DNA of 64,000 nucleotides from Brevundimonas mediterranea (GCF_011064825.1 NZ_CP048751.1:1302001-1366000); one strand, 5' to 3'. Shown: positions 10,301-19,969, counted from the stretch's first letter. The notes: a model not told the origin generated them from the sequence alone. Made by a program: numbers and translations.

Positions 10301-10371
10301 GCCGCATTGGACCCGTAGAGGAAAGAGGTCTCGGCAAAGACCTGGTTCAGCCGACCCGCATCGTCCGCCAT
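7357..10371 (-). CDS. sucA: 2-oxoglutarate dehydrogenase E1 component
   Basis: A thiamine-diphosphate decarboxylase of about 1,004 residues that oxidatively decarboxylates 2-oxoglutarate. The N terminus has the conserved FLYGSNAAYIEELHEKW segment used to bind E2. The ThDP/Mg region and the transketolase-like pyrimidine domain contain GMAHRGRLNVL, GDAAFAGQG and FEYGYSLADPN. The C terminus carries WCQEEPKNMGGW. I prefer the ATG at 10371 (MADDAGRL) because it matches the usual family start; an in-frame ATG at 10404 would add 11 poorly conserved residues. It is the first gene of a sucAB unit. Confidence 0.96.
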   Translation of the reverse strand: MADDAGRLNQVFAETSFLYGSNAAYIEELHEKWANDPGSVSAEWKAFFDQLRDNAASVKASAEAGAWGRGTATEPNEANAVFDGRWPAPKPDPKKPGAAPAPAAAKAAPAEVSGDAIRAAAHDSIRALMLIRSYRVRGHLQAKLDPLGIEQPVENPELTPEFYGFSAADMDRPIFLDGVLGLQTGTIRQVLDLLKRTYCGNIGIQYMHIAEPEEKSWLQQRFEGPDKFEQNAFTKEGKLAILNKLIEAEGFERFLHKRFPGTKRFGLDGGEAMVPALEQVIKRGGNLGVDEVVLGMAHRGRLNVLAAVMGKPYKVIFHEFQGGSAVPSDIEGSGDVKYHMGASSNREFDGNHVHLSLTANPSHLEIVNPVVLGKARAKQAFDIREANAGKPEAEWALDRSKVVPLLIHGDAAFAGQGVVAECFALMGLKGYRTGGTLHFVINNQIGFTTSPRNSRSSPYPSDVALMVQAPIFHVNGDDPEAVVFAAKVATEYRQKFHKDAVVDMFCYRRFGHNEGDDPTFTQPLMYSKIRAQPSTRELYSQRLVAEGVLTQAEVDAEIARFDTFLDDQFEAGKTWSAEKADWLDGQWQGFQSPKDELRGETAVPLAKLTDLGHRLTTIPNSVDMHKTLKRVIDGRREAITSGEGLDWATAESLAFASLVDEGFPVRLSGQDSVRGTFSQRHSGIIDQTTEERYIPLNNLREGQANYEVIDSALSEEAVLGFEYGYSLADPNTMVMWEAQFGDFVNGAQVVIDQFISSGERKWLRMSGLTMLLPHGYEGQGPEHSSARLERFLQQCAEDNMQVANCTTPANYFHILRRQMHRPFRKPLILMTPKSLLRHKKAVSSMKDLAEGSSFHRVLHDDAQTRPDVAGIKIKADKAIRRVILCSGKVYYDLLDAREKKAKDGQAVDDVYILRLEQFYPWPIQSLRKELARFPKAEVVWCQEEPKNMGGWTFVDPWLELTLDKLDVASKRARYVGRPGSASTAAGLMSRHLKELETFTNEAFA

Positions 10372-10500
10372 TGTTCTCGCTATCCCTTGGGCCCCGCCGG
10401 ACACATCTCCGTGAGGGGCGCGCCCGTCATATAGGCGTGCTTTCCTTATGGGTCATGACCGAAACGGGGCAATTCGGTGAGAAATTGGTCGCAGGCGCAA

Positions 10501-10532
10501 AGAAAAACGCCCCCGGCCGAAACCGGGGGCGT
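10501..10532 (-). terminator. Terminator downstream of sucD
   Basis: A perfect 10-bp stem (ACGCCCCCGG / CCGGGGGCGT, 6-base loop) is followed on the minus strand by TTTTCTTT. It lies between sucD and sucA and should end the sucC-to-sucD transcript. Confidence 0.8.
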
Positions 10533-10555
10533 CCAATCCTGCCGAGACCGGCATT

Positions 10556-10730
10556 TTTCATCCTCCCTCCCCCACGGGGGAGGGGGCGAAGCGAAGCGGA
10601 GCCGGGTGGGGCGGGCAGGGCGACGCCCCACAGACCCCCTAAAACTAGACAGGTGCGGCCCAGCCTGGCCGCCCCCACCCCGTCGCTGACGCGACGCCCC
10701 TCCCCCGCAGGGGGAGGGAGAGGCGCCTGT
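10556..10730. repeat. GC-rich inverted-repeat element (REP/MITE-like)
   Basis: Two copies of a roughly 45-base unit face each other. Each begins CTCCCTCCCCC, folds on itself into a CCCTCCCCC/GGGGGAGGG hairpin, and continues through a GCG-rich stretch to GGGTGGGG. About 70 bases separate the copies. The arrangement is that of a bacterial interspersed palindromic element. It holds no gene and lies between sucD and its terminator. Confidence 0.7.
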
Positions 10731-10743
10731 GCGCCTTGGCTTC

Positions 10744-11646
10744 TTAACCCTTCAGCACTTCCACCAGGGTCTTGCCCAGGCGGGCCGGCGATTCCGACAT
10801 GCGGATGCCGGCGGCTTCCATCGCCGCGATCTTGGATTCCGCATCGCCCTTGCCGCCCGAGACGACGGCGCCGGCGTGGCCCATGGTGCGGCCCTTCGGA
10901 GCCGTGCGGCCCGCGATGAAGCCGGCCATCGGCTTCTTGCGGCCCTTCTTGGCTTCGTCGATCAGGAATTGGGCGGCGTCTTCTTCGGCGCCGCCGCCGA
11001 TCTCACCGATCATGATGATCGAGGTGGTTTCCGGGTCGGCCAGGAACAGTTCCAGCACGTCGATGAACTCGGTGCCCTTGACCGGATCGCCGCCGATGCC
11101 GACGGCCGTGGTCTGGCCCAGGCCTTCGTTGGTGGTCTGGAACACGGCCTCATAGGTCAGGGTGCCCGAACGCGACACGATGCCGACCGAGCCCTTCTTG
11201 AAGATATTGCCCGGCATGATGCCGATCTTGCACTCGTCCGGCGTCAGGATGCCCGGGCAGTTCGGACCCAGCAGGCGCGACTTGGAGCCTTCCAGGCGGC
11301 GCTTGACGTTGACCATGTCCAGCACCGGGATGCCCTCGGTGATGCAGGTGATGAAGGGGATCTCGGCGTCGATGGCCTCGATGATGGCGGCGGCGGCGCC
11401 CGACGGCGGGACATAGATCACCGAGGCGTCGGCGCCCGTGGCGTCCTTGGCTTCGGCGACCGAGGCGTAGATGGGCAGGGTTTCGCCGTGCGAACCCGTC
11501 CAGTTCGTGCCGCCCTTGGTCGGGTGCACGCCGGCGACCATCTTGGTGCCGTGATAGGCCAGGGCCTGTTCGGTGTGGAAGCCGCCGGTCTTGCCGGTCA
11601 GGCCCTGGACGATGATCTTGGTGTCTTTGTTGACGAGGATGGACAT
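10744..11646 (-). CDS. sucD: Succinyl-CoA synthetase alpha subunit
   Basis: A 300-residue alpha subunit that, with SucC, converts succinyl-CoA to succinate with formation of ATP or GTP. The CoA-binding Rossmann region (about residues 1-130, with [14 protein letters not shown]) is followed by the ligase domain, which carries the phospho-histidine near residue 250 in the [17 protein letters not shown] segment. Normally sucC directly precedes sucD; here a glycosyltransferase and a toxin-antitoxin pair lie between them on the same strand. A transcript through all of them is plausible but not proven. Confidence 0.96.
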   Translation of the reverse strand: MSILVNKDTKIIVQGLTGKTGGFHTEQALAYHGTKMVAGVHPTKGGTNWTGSHGETLPIYASVAEAKDATGADASVIYVPPSGAAAAIIEAIDAEIPFITCITEGIPVLDMVNVKRRLEGSKSRLLGPNCPGILTPDECKIGIMPGNIFKKGSVGIVSRSGTLTYEAVFQTTNEGLGQTTAVGIGGDPVKGTEFIDVLELFLADPETTSIIMIGEIGGGAEEDAAQFLIDEAKKGRKKPMAGFIAGRTAPKGRTMGHAGAVVSGGKGDAESKIAAMEAAGIRMSESPARLGKTLVEVLKG

Positions 11647-11664
11647 GGGGTCTCGCTTCTTTGG

Positions 11665-12090
11665 CTAGGCGGAGAGGAAGGGGTTTTCGACGCGGACCGA
11701 CCCGTAGGTCTGACCGTGAGTGAGAACTTCGGAATAGAGCACCTTGGCGCCCAGCCGCTCGGCGGCGGCGATGATGGCGCCGTCCCAGTAGGACAGCTGA
11801 TAGCGGCGGGCGTTGTCGACGCCCGCGACCACCACCTCCGGCGTGATCGGCTGGCAGGGCTTCATGGCGACGACGCGGACCCATTCGCGGGCCTTGTCCG
11901 ACGAAAGCGGCGGCGCGCCCTTGCGCGTGGCGTTGTTGTAGAATTCGGCGAGCACCTGGCCCGAGGTGCAATAGTCCTCGGTCAGCACGATCTCGCGCGC
12001 ACGCTCCCACCTATGCCCCGCATGGTCCCGACCAAGAGCGGCGTAGAGCAGAATATTGGTGTCGAGAAAGACCTCAGAACTCGCGATCAA
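11665..12090 (-). CDS. PIN-domain toxin (VapC-type ribonuclease)
   Basis: A 141-residue PIN-domain protein. The N-terminal acidic motif FLDTNILLYAA (first catalytic Asp), a central Glu in GQVLAEFYNN and a C-terminal acidic YWDGAIIAAAERLG are the usual metal-binding residues of VapC ribonucleases, which cleave tRNA or other RNA. The only fitting start is a TTG at 12090. The gene overlaps the end of the upstream antitoxin by 17 bases, the usual VapBC arrangement. It sits between sucC and sucD with a 19-base gap to sucD. Confidence 0.85.
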   Translation of the reverse strand: MIASSEVFLDTNILLYAALGRDHAGHRWERAREIVLTEDYCTSGQVLAEFYNNATRKGAPPLSSDKAREWVRVVAMKPCQPITPEVVVAGVDNARRYQLSYWDGAIIAAAERLGAKVLYSEVLTHGQTYGSVRVENPFLSA

Positions 12091-12337
12091 ACCGAGGGTC
12101 TCCGCTGTAGGTTTCTTCCCGTGTGGGGAGACGCCAACCCTCGCCCCCGCGGCCTTCGGATTCGTCGATCAGTTTCAGCAGCGCCTCGCGCGCCTCGTCC
12201 TTGGAGGTCTCCTGCTCGACCAGCCGTGTCAGGAAGCCACGCACCATCTCGTTGACGCTGGTCCGCTTCATGGCGGCCAGAACCCGCACCTTGTCGAGCA
12301 GGTCGTCGTCGATGGCGAGGGTCAGGTTGCGGGTCAT
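12074..12337 (-). CDS. Antitoxin of the VapBC pair (ribbon-helix-helix-like)
   Basis: An 87-residue protein beginning MTRNLTLAIDDDLLDKVRVL, typical of a ribbon-helix-helix antitoxin: a beta strand followed by two helices (about residues 1-45, including RTSVNEMVRGFL). The C-terminal tail, acidic and ending RFDREF, would wrap and block the toxin. I chose the ATG at 12337 because it begins the fold exactly; a longer reading to 12601 adds unrelated Arg-rich sequence. Such antitoxins usually repress their own operon. Confidence 0.82.
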   Translation of the reverse strand: MTRNLTLAIDDDLLDKVRVLAAMKRTSVNEMVRGFLTRLVEQETSKDEAREALLKLIDESEGRGGEGWRLPTREETYSGDPRFDREF

Positions 12338-12390
12338 TGGTCTACACGGGTTATGTGGAACACATAGGCCGTGGAGCGAGACGGGGCAAG

Positions 12391-13302
12391 TCAGTCCCTT
12401 GTCGGCCAGCGGGGGCTCGGAATATCGAGCAACAATCCCAGCCGCCGCAGAATCCAGGCCTGAACCGGCGTCAGGGCGTACAGTCTCTCGAACAGCGCGG
12501 CCTCCCGGCCCGCGGCCCGCGCCTCGGCGTAGTCTGTCTGCTGTCGTCTTCGGCGACGGCCGCACTCGGCCGTATCGCCGACAGCCAGCCGTCGATCCCA
12601 TTTGGCGCGCCAGCCGTCCAGGCTGATGGCGTCATAGTGGAGCAGCCAGGCCCGACCGCCAGCGCCGAGGTCGCGGGCGCGGGCGGCCTTCAACGGAACC
12701 TCCGCCCGCTTGGATTCGTGGATGCAGACGGTGATGTCTGCCAGGCCGCGCCGCACGGCGTGCTTGCCCATATGGTGGCCCAGCAGTCCCCGGACGAAGA
12801 ACTTGCCGGCGCCCGGATAGAGGCCATTGCTCAGCTCGGACCAGAACGGCCCGCTGTAGGACTTGCGGGCCAGACTGGCCCCGTATTCCAGATTGAGATC
12901 GTCCCCGGATCGCCAGACCGCCTCGACGGTCTCGAAGATGACGGACTCACAGTCGGCCGGAACCGCCTCCAGCACGGCGGCCGGCGAGACCGCGCCGAAC
13001 AGCCGCTCGTCGATATCGACGACCAGCAGCCAGTCGGCGGCCAGGCTGCGATAGGCCGCGCCATAGACGCCCCTTTGCCGATCCTCGACCGTCGCCGGCC
13101 GACCGCCAAGGGCGGACCAGAAGGCGTCGTCACAGACGATCAGCTCGCCTTCAGCCAGGCCCACGGCGTCCGGCGCCGGCGCGGCCGCGCTGTCGAAATA
13201 GACGCGAACGCGCGCGGCCCCCTTGCGGCGGAAGTGATCGACGAAGGCCGCGACATGCCGCTCCGGCGCCAGGGCCATGGCGACGACTTCGAACACGGCC
13301 AT
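12391..13302 (-). CDS. Glycosyltransferase family 2-like protein
   Basis: A 303-residue cytosolic protein of the Glyco_tranf_2_4 type. The opening VFEVVAMALAPERHVAAFVDHF matches the conserved start of this group. A central DIDER motif (about residue 125) corresponds to the metal- and nucleotide-sugar-binding DxD region, and HHMGKH and a Trp-rich segment follow. These enzymes usually modify polysaccharide or cell-surface glycans. It begins 33 bases after sucC on the same strand. Its place inside the suc cluster has no obvious metabolic logic and suggests a later insertion. Confidence 0.78.
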   Translation of the reverse strand: MAVFEVVAMALAPERHVAAFVDHFRRKGAARVRVYFDSAAAPAPDAVGLAEGELIVCDDAFWSALGGRPATVEDRQRGVYGAAYRSLAADWLLVVDIDERLFGAVSPAAVLEAVPADCESVIFETVEAVWRSGDDLNLEYGASLARKSYSGPFWSELSNGLYPGAGKFFVRGLLGHHMGKHAVRRGLADITVCIHESKRAEVPLKAARARDLGAGGRAWLLHYDAISLDGWRAKWDRRLAVGDTAECGRRRRRQQTDYAEARAAGREAALFERLYALTPVQAWILRRLGLLLDIPSPRWPTRD

Positions 13303-13335
13303 CGACGACGTCCGCCTGGGGGCGAGCCGCCGGAC

Positions 13336-14526
<1,191 letters not shown>

Positions 14527-14625
14527 GGCGACCGCCGCAATCTTTGCTGGGAAGGGTTTGCGGGGCTTATAGGCTCCGCCCCTTCGCAGGCGCAACAGGG
14601 GTCGACCATGGTTTTGGTCTAAGCT

Positions 14626-16146
14626 TCAGTCGACCCAGTCCCGCTTCAGCGTCCGCGAGGCCCCGATCAGCAAGACCGCCGCCAGCACATAGAAGCCCAT
14701 GCCGGTGTAGATGGCCCACCTCAGGCTCTCTTCCCCGAACCGGGGCGCCAGCAGGTCGCTCATCCAGCCGAAATAGTAGAAGCCGACCGCGATCCCGAGC
14801 AGATTGTTCAGTAGCAGGAACAGGGCCGAGGCCGTGGACCGCATGGCCGCCGGGACCAGATGCTGGACCGCCGCCGTGATCGGCCCCAGCCAGGCCAGGT
14901 TCAGGCCGGTCGGCAACAGGAAGATCAGGAAGGCCAGGACCAGCTGCTGGGTGTTGCTGCCGCCGCCCGGCAGGACCAGGCCGATCAGCCAGGGCGAGTT
15001 CATCGCCAAGATGAAACAGGGCGCCGAGATCAGGAAGGCGATGGCCGGGGTCAGGGGATAGGCGCCCTTGCCCTTTTTCGACAGCTTGTCGGCGATCATG
15101 CCGCCCAGCCAGATGCCCAGCAGACCGCCGATCAGGGCGATGCCGGCGTAATACCAGCTGGTCTGACGCAGGGTCAGGTCGAAGCTGCGCATGAAGAACA
15201 GCGGCAACCAGCCCGCGACGCCATAGCCGCACACCGAGGACGAGGCCGCGCCCAGGCCCAGCAGCCAGAAGCTGGGCTTGCGGATCACCACCGAGGCGGT
15301 GCGTCGCGCCACCATCAGCGACACGCCGATCACCCCGGCCAGCAGGCCGCCGAAGGCCAGGACCAGCGGACTGCCCAGGGACACGCCCAGCAACCAGTTC
15401 GCCGCCGCCAGGAGCAGCAGCCCGGCGCCCAGGCCCAGCATGACCTGGGCCGCGATCCTGCCCGCCCGGTCCGTGCCGGCCGGCGCGGCCGCCAGGGCGG
15501 CGACCTGGGCCTCGGTCTTGACCGCATCGGTTCCGCCGCGCTGGGGATCCTTCACCGTCAGCCTCAGCAGGGGCGCGACCAGCAGGCCCAGCAGGCCGAC
15601 GACGATGAAGGCCGTGCGCCAGCCGTAGGTCGCCGCCAGCAGCCCCCCGACCAGGGTGCCCGCCGCCATGCCCAGCGGAATCCCGAAGGCGAAGGCCGCG
15701 AGGGCCCGCGCCCTTTGATGGGGCGGGAAATAGTCGGCGATCAGCGAATAGGCCGGGGCGACCCCGCCCGCCTCGCCCACGCCCACGCCCATACGGCACA
15801 GGAACAGCTGACCGAACGACCCCGTCATGCCGCACAGGGCGGTGAAGCCGGACCAGACCGCCAGGGCTCCGGTCATGATCCAGACCCGGCTGAACCGATC
15901 AGCCATCCAGGCCAGGGGAATGGCCAGGGTCGAATAGACCGATGCGAAGGCGATGCCGCCCAACAGGCCGAACTGGCTGTCGGACATGCCGAACTCTTCC
16001 TTCAGCGGCGCGGCCAGGATGCCGATGATCTGCCGGTCCAGGAAGTTCAGCATGTAGATCAGGATCAGCACCGCCAGCACATAGAAGCGGTAGCCCGGTC
16101 GGTGCGGCGCGGGCGCCTGCGCGTCCGTCAGCGTGTCGGTCGTCAT
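14626..16146 (-). CDS. Major facilitator superfamily transporter
   Basis: A 506-residue inner-membrane carrier with about 12 transmembrane segments and a longer middle region. The MFS signature between helices 2 and 3 appears as LAWMADRFSRVWIM, with GVGVGEAGGVAPA in helix 4. The C-terminal half holds an LGGMIADKLSKKGKG loop, the matching repeat signature. The gene follows a TonB-dependent receptor on the same strand, with a terminator-like hairpin between them. Such receptor and MFS neighbours in Caulobacterales often take up an organic compound across both membranes; the substrate is unknown. Confidence 0.88.
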   Translation of the reverse strand: MTTDTLTDAQAPAPHRPGYRFYVLAVLILIYMLNFLDRQIIGILAAPLKEEFGMSDSQFGLLGGIAFASVYSTLAIPLAWMADRFSRVWIMTGALAVWSGFTALCGMTGSFGQLFLCRMGVGVGEAGGVAPAYSLIADYFPPHQRARALAAFAFGIPLGMAAGTLVGGLLAATYGWRTAFIVVGLLGLLVAPLLRLTVKDPQRGGTDAVKTEAQVAALAAAPAGTDRAGRIAAQVMLGLGAGLLLLAAANWLLGVSLGSPLVLAFGGLLAGVIGVSLMVARRTASVVIRKPSFWLLGLGAASSSVCGYGVAGWLPLFFMRSFDLTLRQTSWYYAGIALIGGLLGIWLGGMIADKLSKKGKGAYPLTPAIAFLISAPCFILAMNSPWLIGLVLPGGGSNTQQLVLAFLIFLLPTGLNLAWLGPITAAVQHLVPAAMRSTASALFLLLNNLLGIAVGFYYFGWMSDLLAPRFGEESLRWAIYTGMGFYVLAAVLLIGASRTLKRDWVD

Positions 16147-16208
16147 CGGCGTTTCCCTCGGCGTATTTTTCTTGTTGGGGCGAGCCTAGCCCCAAGTCTG
16201 GTCTCTGC

Positions 16209-16243
16209 AAAGCAAAGGGCGGCGGCCCGAAAACCGCCGCCCC
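16209..16243 (-). terminator. Terminator downstream of the TonB receptor
   Basis: A perfect 9-bp stem (GGGCGGCGG / CCGCCGCCC, 8-base loop) is followed on the minus strand by TTTGCTTT, just after the receptor stop at 16266. Confidence 0.65.
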
Positions 16244-16265
16244 AGCATCAGGCATTTGGTGACAA

Positions 16266-18491
16266 TCAGAACCGGTAGGTCAGGCGCGCCGAATAGGTGG
16301 TCGGCGGGCCGTAGAAGGCGCTGATCGAGTTGTTGTAGGTCGCGCCCGGGAAGCTGTAGCCCCCGACCTTGTAGCGGACATCGGTCAGGTTGCGGCCGAA
16401 CAGGCCGACCTCCCACTGTTTGCTTGGCGCGATCCAGACCACGCTGGCGTCGGCCAGGACATAGCCGTCCTGGTCCAGGATGGGATCCGGCGTGTCGAAC
16501 AGGTGGTAGTCCGAGCGATAGGACAGCGACGGCGTGACCCGGATCTCCCCGCCCATGATGTCGCCCCGCCAGGTCATGCCGTAATAGGCCGACCATTCGG
16601 GCGAGTTCTGCGGCTCGCGGGTGTCGGAGATATCGACCGGCGTGCCGGTGATCCGGGTGATGAACTCGTCGAACTCGTTCTTCAGATAGCCCAGCGAGAA
16701 GTTGGCGGTGATGTCGTCGGTCAGGAAGGCCGACCCTTCCAGCTCGAAGCCGTAGATGGTCGAGGCGCCGGCGTTGTCGACCACCGAGGCGATGCCGACG
16801 GCCGGGGCCGTGGCCACCTGCTGGGTCGTGATCTGCTGGTCCTTGTAGTCGGAATAGAAGACCGCCGAGGCGAAATTCATCCGCCGGTCGAAGGCCGACC
16901 CCTTCAGGCCCAGCTCATAGGTGGTGACCGTCTCGGGCTGGTAGCCATTGACCGTCTGTGGCACCAGGGCGGCGTCGCCCCGCATGTCCCAGCCGCCCGA
17001 CTTGAAGCCCTGGCTGACCGAGGCGTAGCCCGTGATTTCCTCGCTGAAGTCATACGAGATGCTGGCGCGCGGCGTGAACTTCTCGAAGCTGTCCGAAGCG
17101 GTGTAGTCGGTGCGTGTGGCGAAGATCGGCCGGGCGACTCCGCCGGTGTAGGGCGTCGGCGTGGCGCCCAGATAGAAGAGGCGCAGGACCGAGGCGTCCT
17201 TGTCGTCCTTGGTGTAGCGCCCGCCCAGCGAGACGTGCAGCCGGTCAGAGATGTCGTAGCTGAAGTCGCCGAACACCGAGAAGGACTTTGTGTCCACCGA
17301 CCCCGCCGCCGCGATGGCCAGGCCCAGATTGCCCGCGATGGTGTCGAAGGCGCCCGAGGAGGTGCCGTCCAGATAGAAGACGCCCGCCACGCCCGACCAG
17401 CGATCGCCGGTGAACAGGGCCTGGAACTCCTGGGTGAACTGGTCGTCCGAATAGATGGCCGGCACGTCCAGGGTTGGCAGCGGCGTCTGGTCGAAGTCGA
17501 TGATGGTCTCGGTGTCGCCGCTGCGATAGGCGGTGATCGACTTCAGGGTCAGCATGTCGTTGACCCGGTATTCGCCGGTCAGGGACACGCCCTCGGTGAC
17601 CACCTTCTGCTCGCCGGTGATGCCGGCGTAGGTGTCATATTCGTTGGCCGGGGGCGTATAGCCGCCGGTGGTCGAGTTCACCTCGCGGTGGCCGTGACGG
17701 GGGCTGGAGTCGTCCTCGACCCGGTCCCAGGCCAGACGGAAGAACAGGCTGTCGTTCGGCGTCCATTCGGCGCTGGCGCGATAGGCGGTGACGTCCTTGT
17801 CGTACTGGTCCTGGCCGGTGTTCAGGTTCTCGCCGTAGCCGTCGTGCTGATAGGTGGCGACCGCGCCGCCGATGGCGAAGGTATCACCCACCGGGACCGA
17901 TCCGGACAGCAGGAAGTTGCGCTCATTGTACGAGCCCACCTCGGCCCGCGCCGTCAGGCTGGGATCGTCGCCCAGCCGCTTGGTGACGTATTTGATCGCA
18001 CCGCCGATGGTGTTGCGGCCGTAGAGGGTGCCCTGCGGCCCGCGAAGCACCTCGATCCGCGAGATGTCGAAGATGTCCAGCACCGCGCCCTGGGGACGGG
18101 CCACATAGACGTCGTCGATATAGAGGCCGACGCCGGGCTCGAAGCCCCACAGCGGATCCTGCTGGCCCACGCCGCGGATGAAGCTGATCAGGGTCGAGTT
18201 GGAGCCGCGGGCGATCTGCACCGTGGCGTTCGGCGTCTGCTGCTGCAGGGCCGTGATATTGGTCGCGCCGGTCTGTTCCAGCCGCTCGGCGCTGAGGGCC
18301 GAGACCGCGACCGGCACGTCCTTCAGCTGTTCGTCGCGCCGACGGGCGGTGACGACGATGTCCTCGACCATATTGGCCTGCCCTGCATTGGCCGCCTGGG
18401 CCGCCGCCTCGGCGTCCTGGGCCGTGGAAGCCCCCGCCAGCACGCCCCAAGCCGCGCCGGCCAGCAGCGCGCACTTCACATGATGTCTCAT
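16266..18491 (-). CDS. TonB-dependent outer-membrane receptor
   Basis: A 741-residue receptor. A signal peptide ending ASTAQ (about residue 25) is followed by a TonB box (EDIVVTARRR), a plug domain (about 55-165, with RGPQGTLYGRNTIGGA) and a 22-strand barrel ending in the C-terminal aromatic SARLTYRF. It imports a bulky ligand across the outer membrane using TonB energy. It is divergent from a TetR regulator across a 190-base region with inverted repeats, so that regulator probably controls it. The ligand is not deducible. Confidence 0.93.
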   Translation of the reverse strand: MRHHVKCALLAGAAWGVLAGASTAQDAEAAAQAANAGQANMVEDIVVTARRRDEQLKDVPVAVSALSAERLEQTGATNITALQQQTPNATVQIARGSNSTLISFIRGVGQQDPLWGFEPGVGLYIDDVYVARPQGAVLDIFDISRIEVLRGPQGTLYGRNTIGGAIKYVTKRLGDDPSLTARAEVGSYNERNFLLSGSVPVGDTFAIGGAVATYQHDGYGENLNTGQDQYDKDVTAYRASAEWTPNDSLFFRLAWDRVEDDSSPRHGHREVNSTTGGYTPPANEYDTYAGITGEQKVVTEGVSLTGEYRVNDMLTLKSITAYRSGDTETIIDFDQTPLPTLDVPAIYSDDQFTQEFQALFTGDRWSGVAGVFYLDGTSSGAFDTIAGNLGLAIAAAGSVDTKSFSVFGDFSYDISDRLHVSLGGRYTKDDKDASVLRLFYLGATPTPYTGGVARPIFATRTDYTASDSFEKFTPRASISYDFSEEITGYASVSQGFKSGGWDMRGDAALVPQTVNGYQPETVTTYELGLKGSAFDRRMNFASAVFYSDYKDQQITTQQVATAPAVGIASVVDNAGASTIYGFELEGSAFLTDDITANFSLGYLKNEFDEFITRITGTPVDISDTREPQNSPEWSAYYGMTWRGDIMGGEIRVTPSLSYRSDYHLFDTPDPILDQDGYVLADASVVWIAPSKQWEVGLFGRNLTDVRYKVGGYSFPGATYNNSISAFYGPPTTYSARLTYRF

Positions 18492-18524
18492 GATCCTACC
18501 CCTTTGGTTGTCGTTTCCAGCCCG

Positions 18525-18548
18525 TTGACGCTTTTATTCAGCGTTCAA
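18525..18548. promoter_or_regulatory. Inverted repeat upstream of the TonB receptor (candidate operator)
   Basis: TTGACGCT and AGCGTTCAA form an inverted repeat with a one-base bulge and a 7-base spacer, 34 bases from the receptor start and within its divergent control region with tetR. The position suits a repressor operator. The assignment is an inference. Confidence 0.4.
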
Positions 18549-18646
18549 TGATTTTCCTGAACCTGACCCGGTTTCCGCCGTCTGTCAAACCCTCCCCCTT
18601 CCCCGCGTCACCGCGCCGCCGCTTCGATCCGGGGCGTGGCGCCGTT

Positions 18647-18656
18647 GCACCGGTGC
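18647..18656. promoter_or_regulatory. Palindrome GCACCGGTGC near the tetR start (candidate operator)
   Basis: A perfect 10-bp palindrome lies 24 bases before the TetR start codon, in the intergenic region shared with the TonB receptor. TetR-family operators are palindromic and often autoregulatory. No protein data support this beyond position. Confidence 0.35.
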
Positions 18657-18680
18657 GAACGCCCGCCTAGCCTCCCGATC

Positions 18681-19448
18681 ATGAGCAAGCCCGCCGCGTC
18701 GCCCCCCGCCGTCCGTTCCATCGCCGCCGCGCGCCGCAAGTCGGCCGTTGGCGCCCCTTCGGCTCAGGGGCCCGGCCGACGCGGCCGTCCGCCCAAGGCC
18801 CAGGCCAAGGCCGCCGGCGAGACGCGCGACCTGATCCTGGACGCGGCCGAGGACCTGTTCTCCAAACACGGCTTCTACGGCGTCACCATCCGCGAGGTGG
18901 CGCGCGAGGCGGGCGTGGACACCGCACTTGTCCATTACTATTTCGGGGCCAAGCGCGACCTGTTCGACGCCGTCTTCTTGCGCCGGGCCGAGGTCTGGAA
19001 CGACGACCGCGTCGCCGCCATTGATCGTTACGCCGAGGCCGCCGGGCCGGACATGACCCTGGAGGGCCTGCTCGAGGCCTTCCTGCGCCCCCCGTTCGAA
19101 TGGTCGCTGAAAGGCGGGCCGGGCTGGAAACACTATGCCGCCCTGGTGGCCCAGACCAACGCCAACCCCACCTTCGGGGGCGAGACCATGGCCCGCTATT
19201 TCGACCCCGCCATCCGTCGTCTGATCGAGCTGATCGCCGTGGTCCTGCCGGACGCCAGCGAGGTGGACCTGTACTGGGGCTATCACAATCTGTCGGGCGC
19301 CCTGACCCTGACCCTGGGCGAGACGGGCCGTCTGGACCGGCTGTCGGGCGGCCTGGCCCGATCCGGGGACCTGGAGACGGCCGGCGACTACATGGTTCGC
19401 TTCGCCGCCGCCGGCTTCCGCGCCGTCGTCGGCATGTCGCCCCGCTAG
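18681..19448 (+). CDS. TetR-family transcriptional regulator
   Basis: A 255-residue regulator. After a basic, Ala-rich 50-residue leader with an RRGRPPKAQAK segment, a TetR helix-turn-helix follows (about 50-100: ILDAAEDLFSKHGFYGVTIREVA ending in the recognition helix VHYYFGAKRDLF). The C-terminal helical domain resembles the AcrR/CerR type that binds small ligands. I chose the ATG at 18681; an earlier in-frame ATG at 18636 lies in likely control sequence. It is divergent from the TonB receptor, its probable target. Confidence 0.88.
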   Translation: MSKPAASPPAVRSIAAARRKSAVGAPSAQGPGRRGRPPKAQAKAAGETRDLILDAAEDLFSKHGFYGVTIREVAREAGVDTALVHYYFGAKRDLFDAVFLRRAEVWNDDRVAAIDRYAEAAGPDMTLEGLLEAFLRPPFEWSLKGGPGWKHYAALVAQTNANPTFGGETMARYFDPAIRRLIELIAVVLPDASEVDLYWGYHNLSGALTLTLGETGRLDRLSGGLARSGDLETAGDYMVRFAAAGFRAVVGMSPR

Positions 19449-19969
19449 CTGAAGAAGATCGCCCACATCAGCCGTCCGGGCAGGAAGGTCAGCGCGCCGG
19501 CGACGATCAGCCCGCCCACGAACATGCCCGTCATCGCCCGCCGGTGCGCCTGCACCCGATGACGCCGCGCGGCATGGACCGCCATCGGCAGGCTCACCAC
19601 CGTCCAGCCGCTGATCAGATGGATGAACGACAGGCCGGCCGGCCCGTCGGGGTTGATCGTGTGGATGAAGAACGAGCTGACCGCCGTCGTCCCCATGGCC
19701 AGCACCCAGATCCAGCCCAGCGCCCGGTGCAGCCGCGTCCCCTTGATCCCCGCCAGCAGCACGATGCCGATGGCCAGGGCGGTCAGGGCCGCCGCCACAT
19801 GGATCTGGATCGCGGTCGGCGCCGCCGCCAGCAGGCCGAAGTCCGGCGCGCGCAAACTGAACCCGAGCAGGGCGATCCGCCCCCCGTCCGCCGCCAGATA
19901 GGCGACAATGGGGACGCCCAGCAGGACCAGGGCGGCGATGGACGGGGCGAAACGGGCGAAACGGGACAT
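19445..19969 (-). CDS. DUF2306 membrane protein
   Basis: A 174-residue protein with about five membrane spans. Features typical of DUF2306 are IQIHVAAALTALAIG, KGTRLHRALGWIWV, FFIHTINPDG and HLISGWTV; conserved histidines lie in or near membrane helices. The biochemical role is unknown. It converges on tetR with a few bases of overlap and diverges from the LytTR gene. A perfect 14-bp palindrome lies between those two starts. Confidence 0.8.
   Translation of the reverse strand: MSRFARFAPSIAALVLLGVPIVAYLAADGGRIALLGFSLRAPDFGLLAAAPTAIQIHVAAALTALAIGIVLLAGIKGTRLHRALGWIWVLAMGTTAVSSFFIHTINPDGPAGLSFIHLISGWTVVSLPMAVHAARRHRVQAHRRAMTGMFVGGLIVAGALTFLPGRLMWAIFFS

Noticed and set aside
12338..12601. N-terminal extension of the antitoxin gene
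   Set aside because: Arg-rich non-conserved sequence that overlaps the glycosyltransferase end; the ribbon-helix-helix fold starts at the ATG at 12337.
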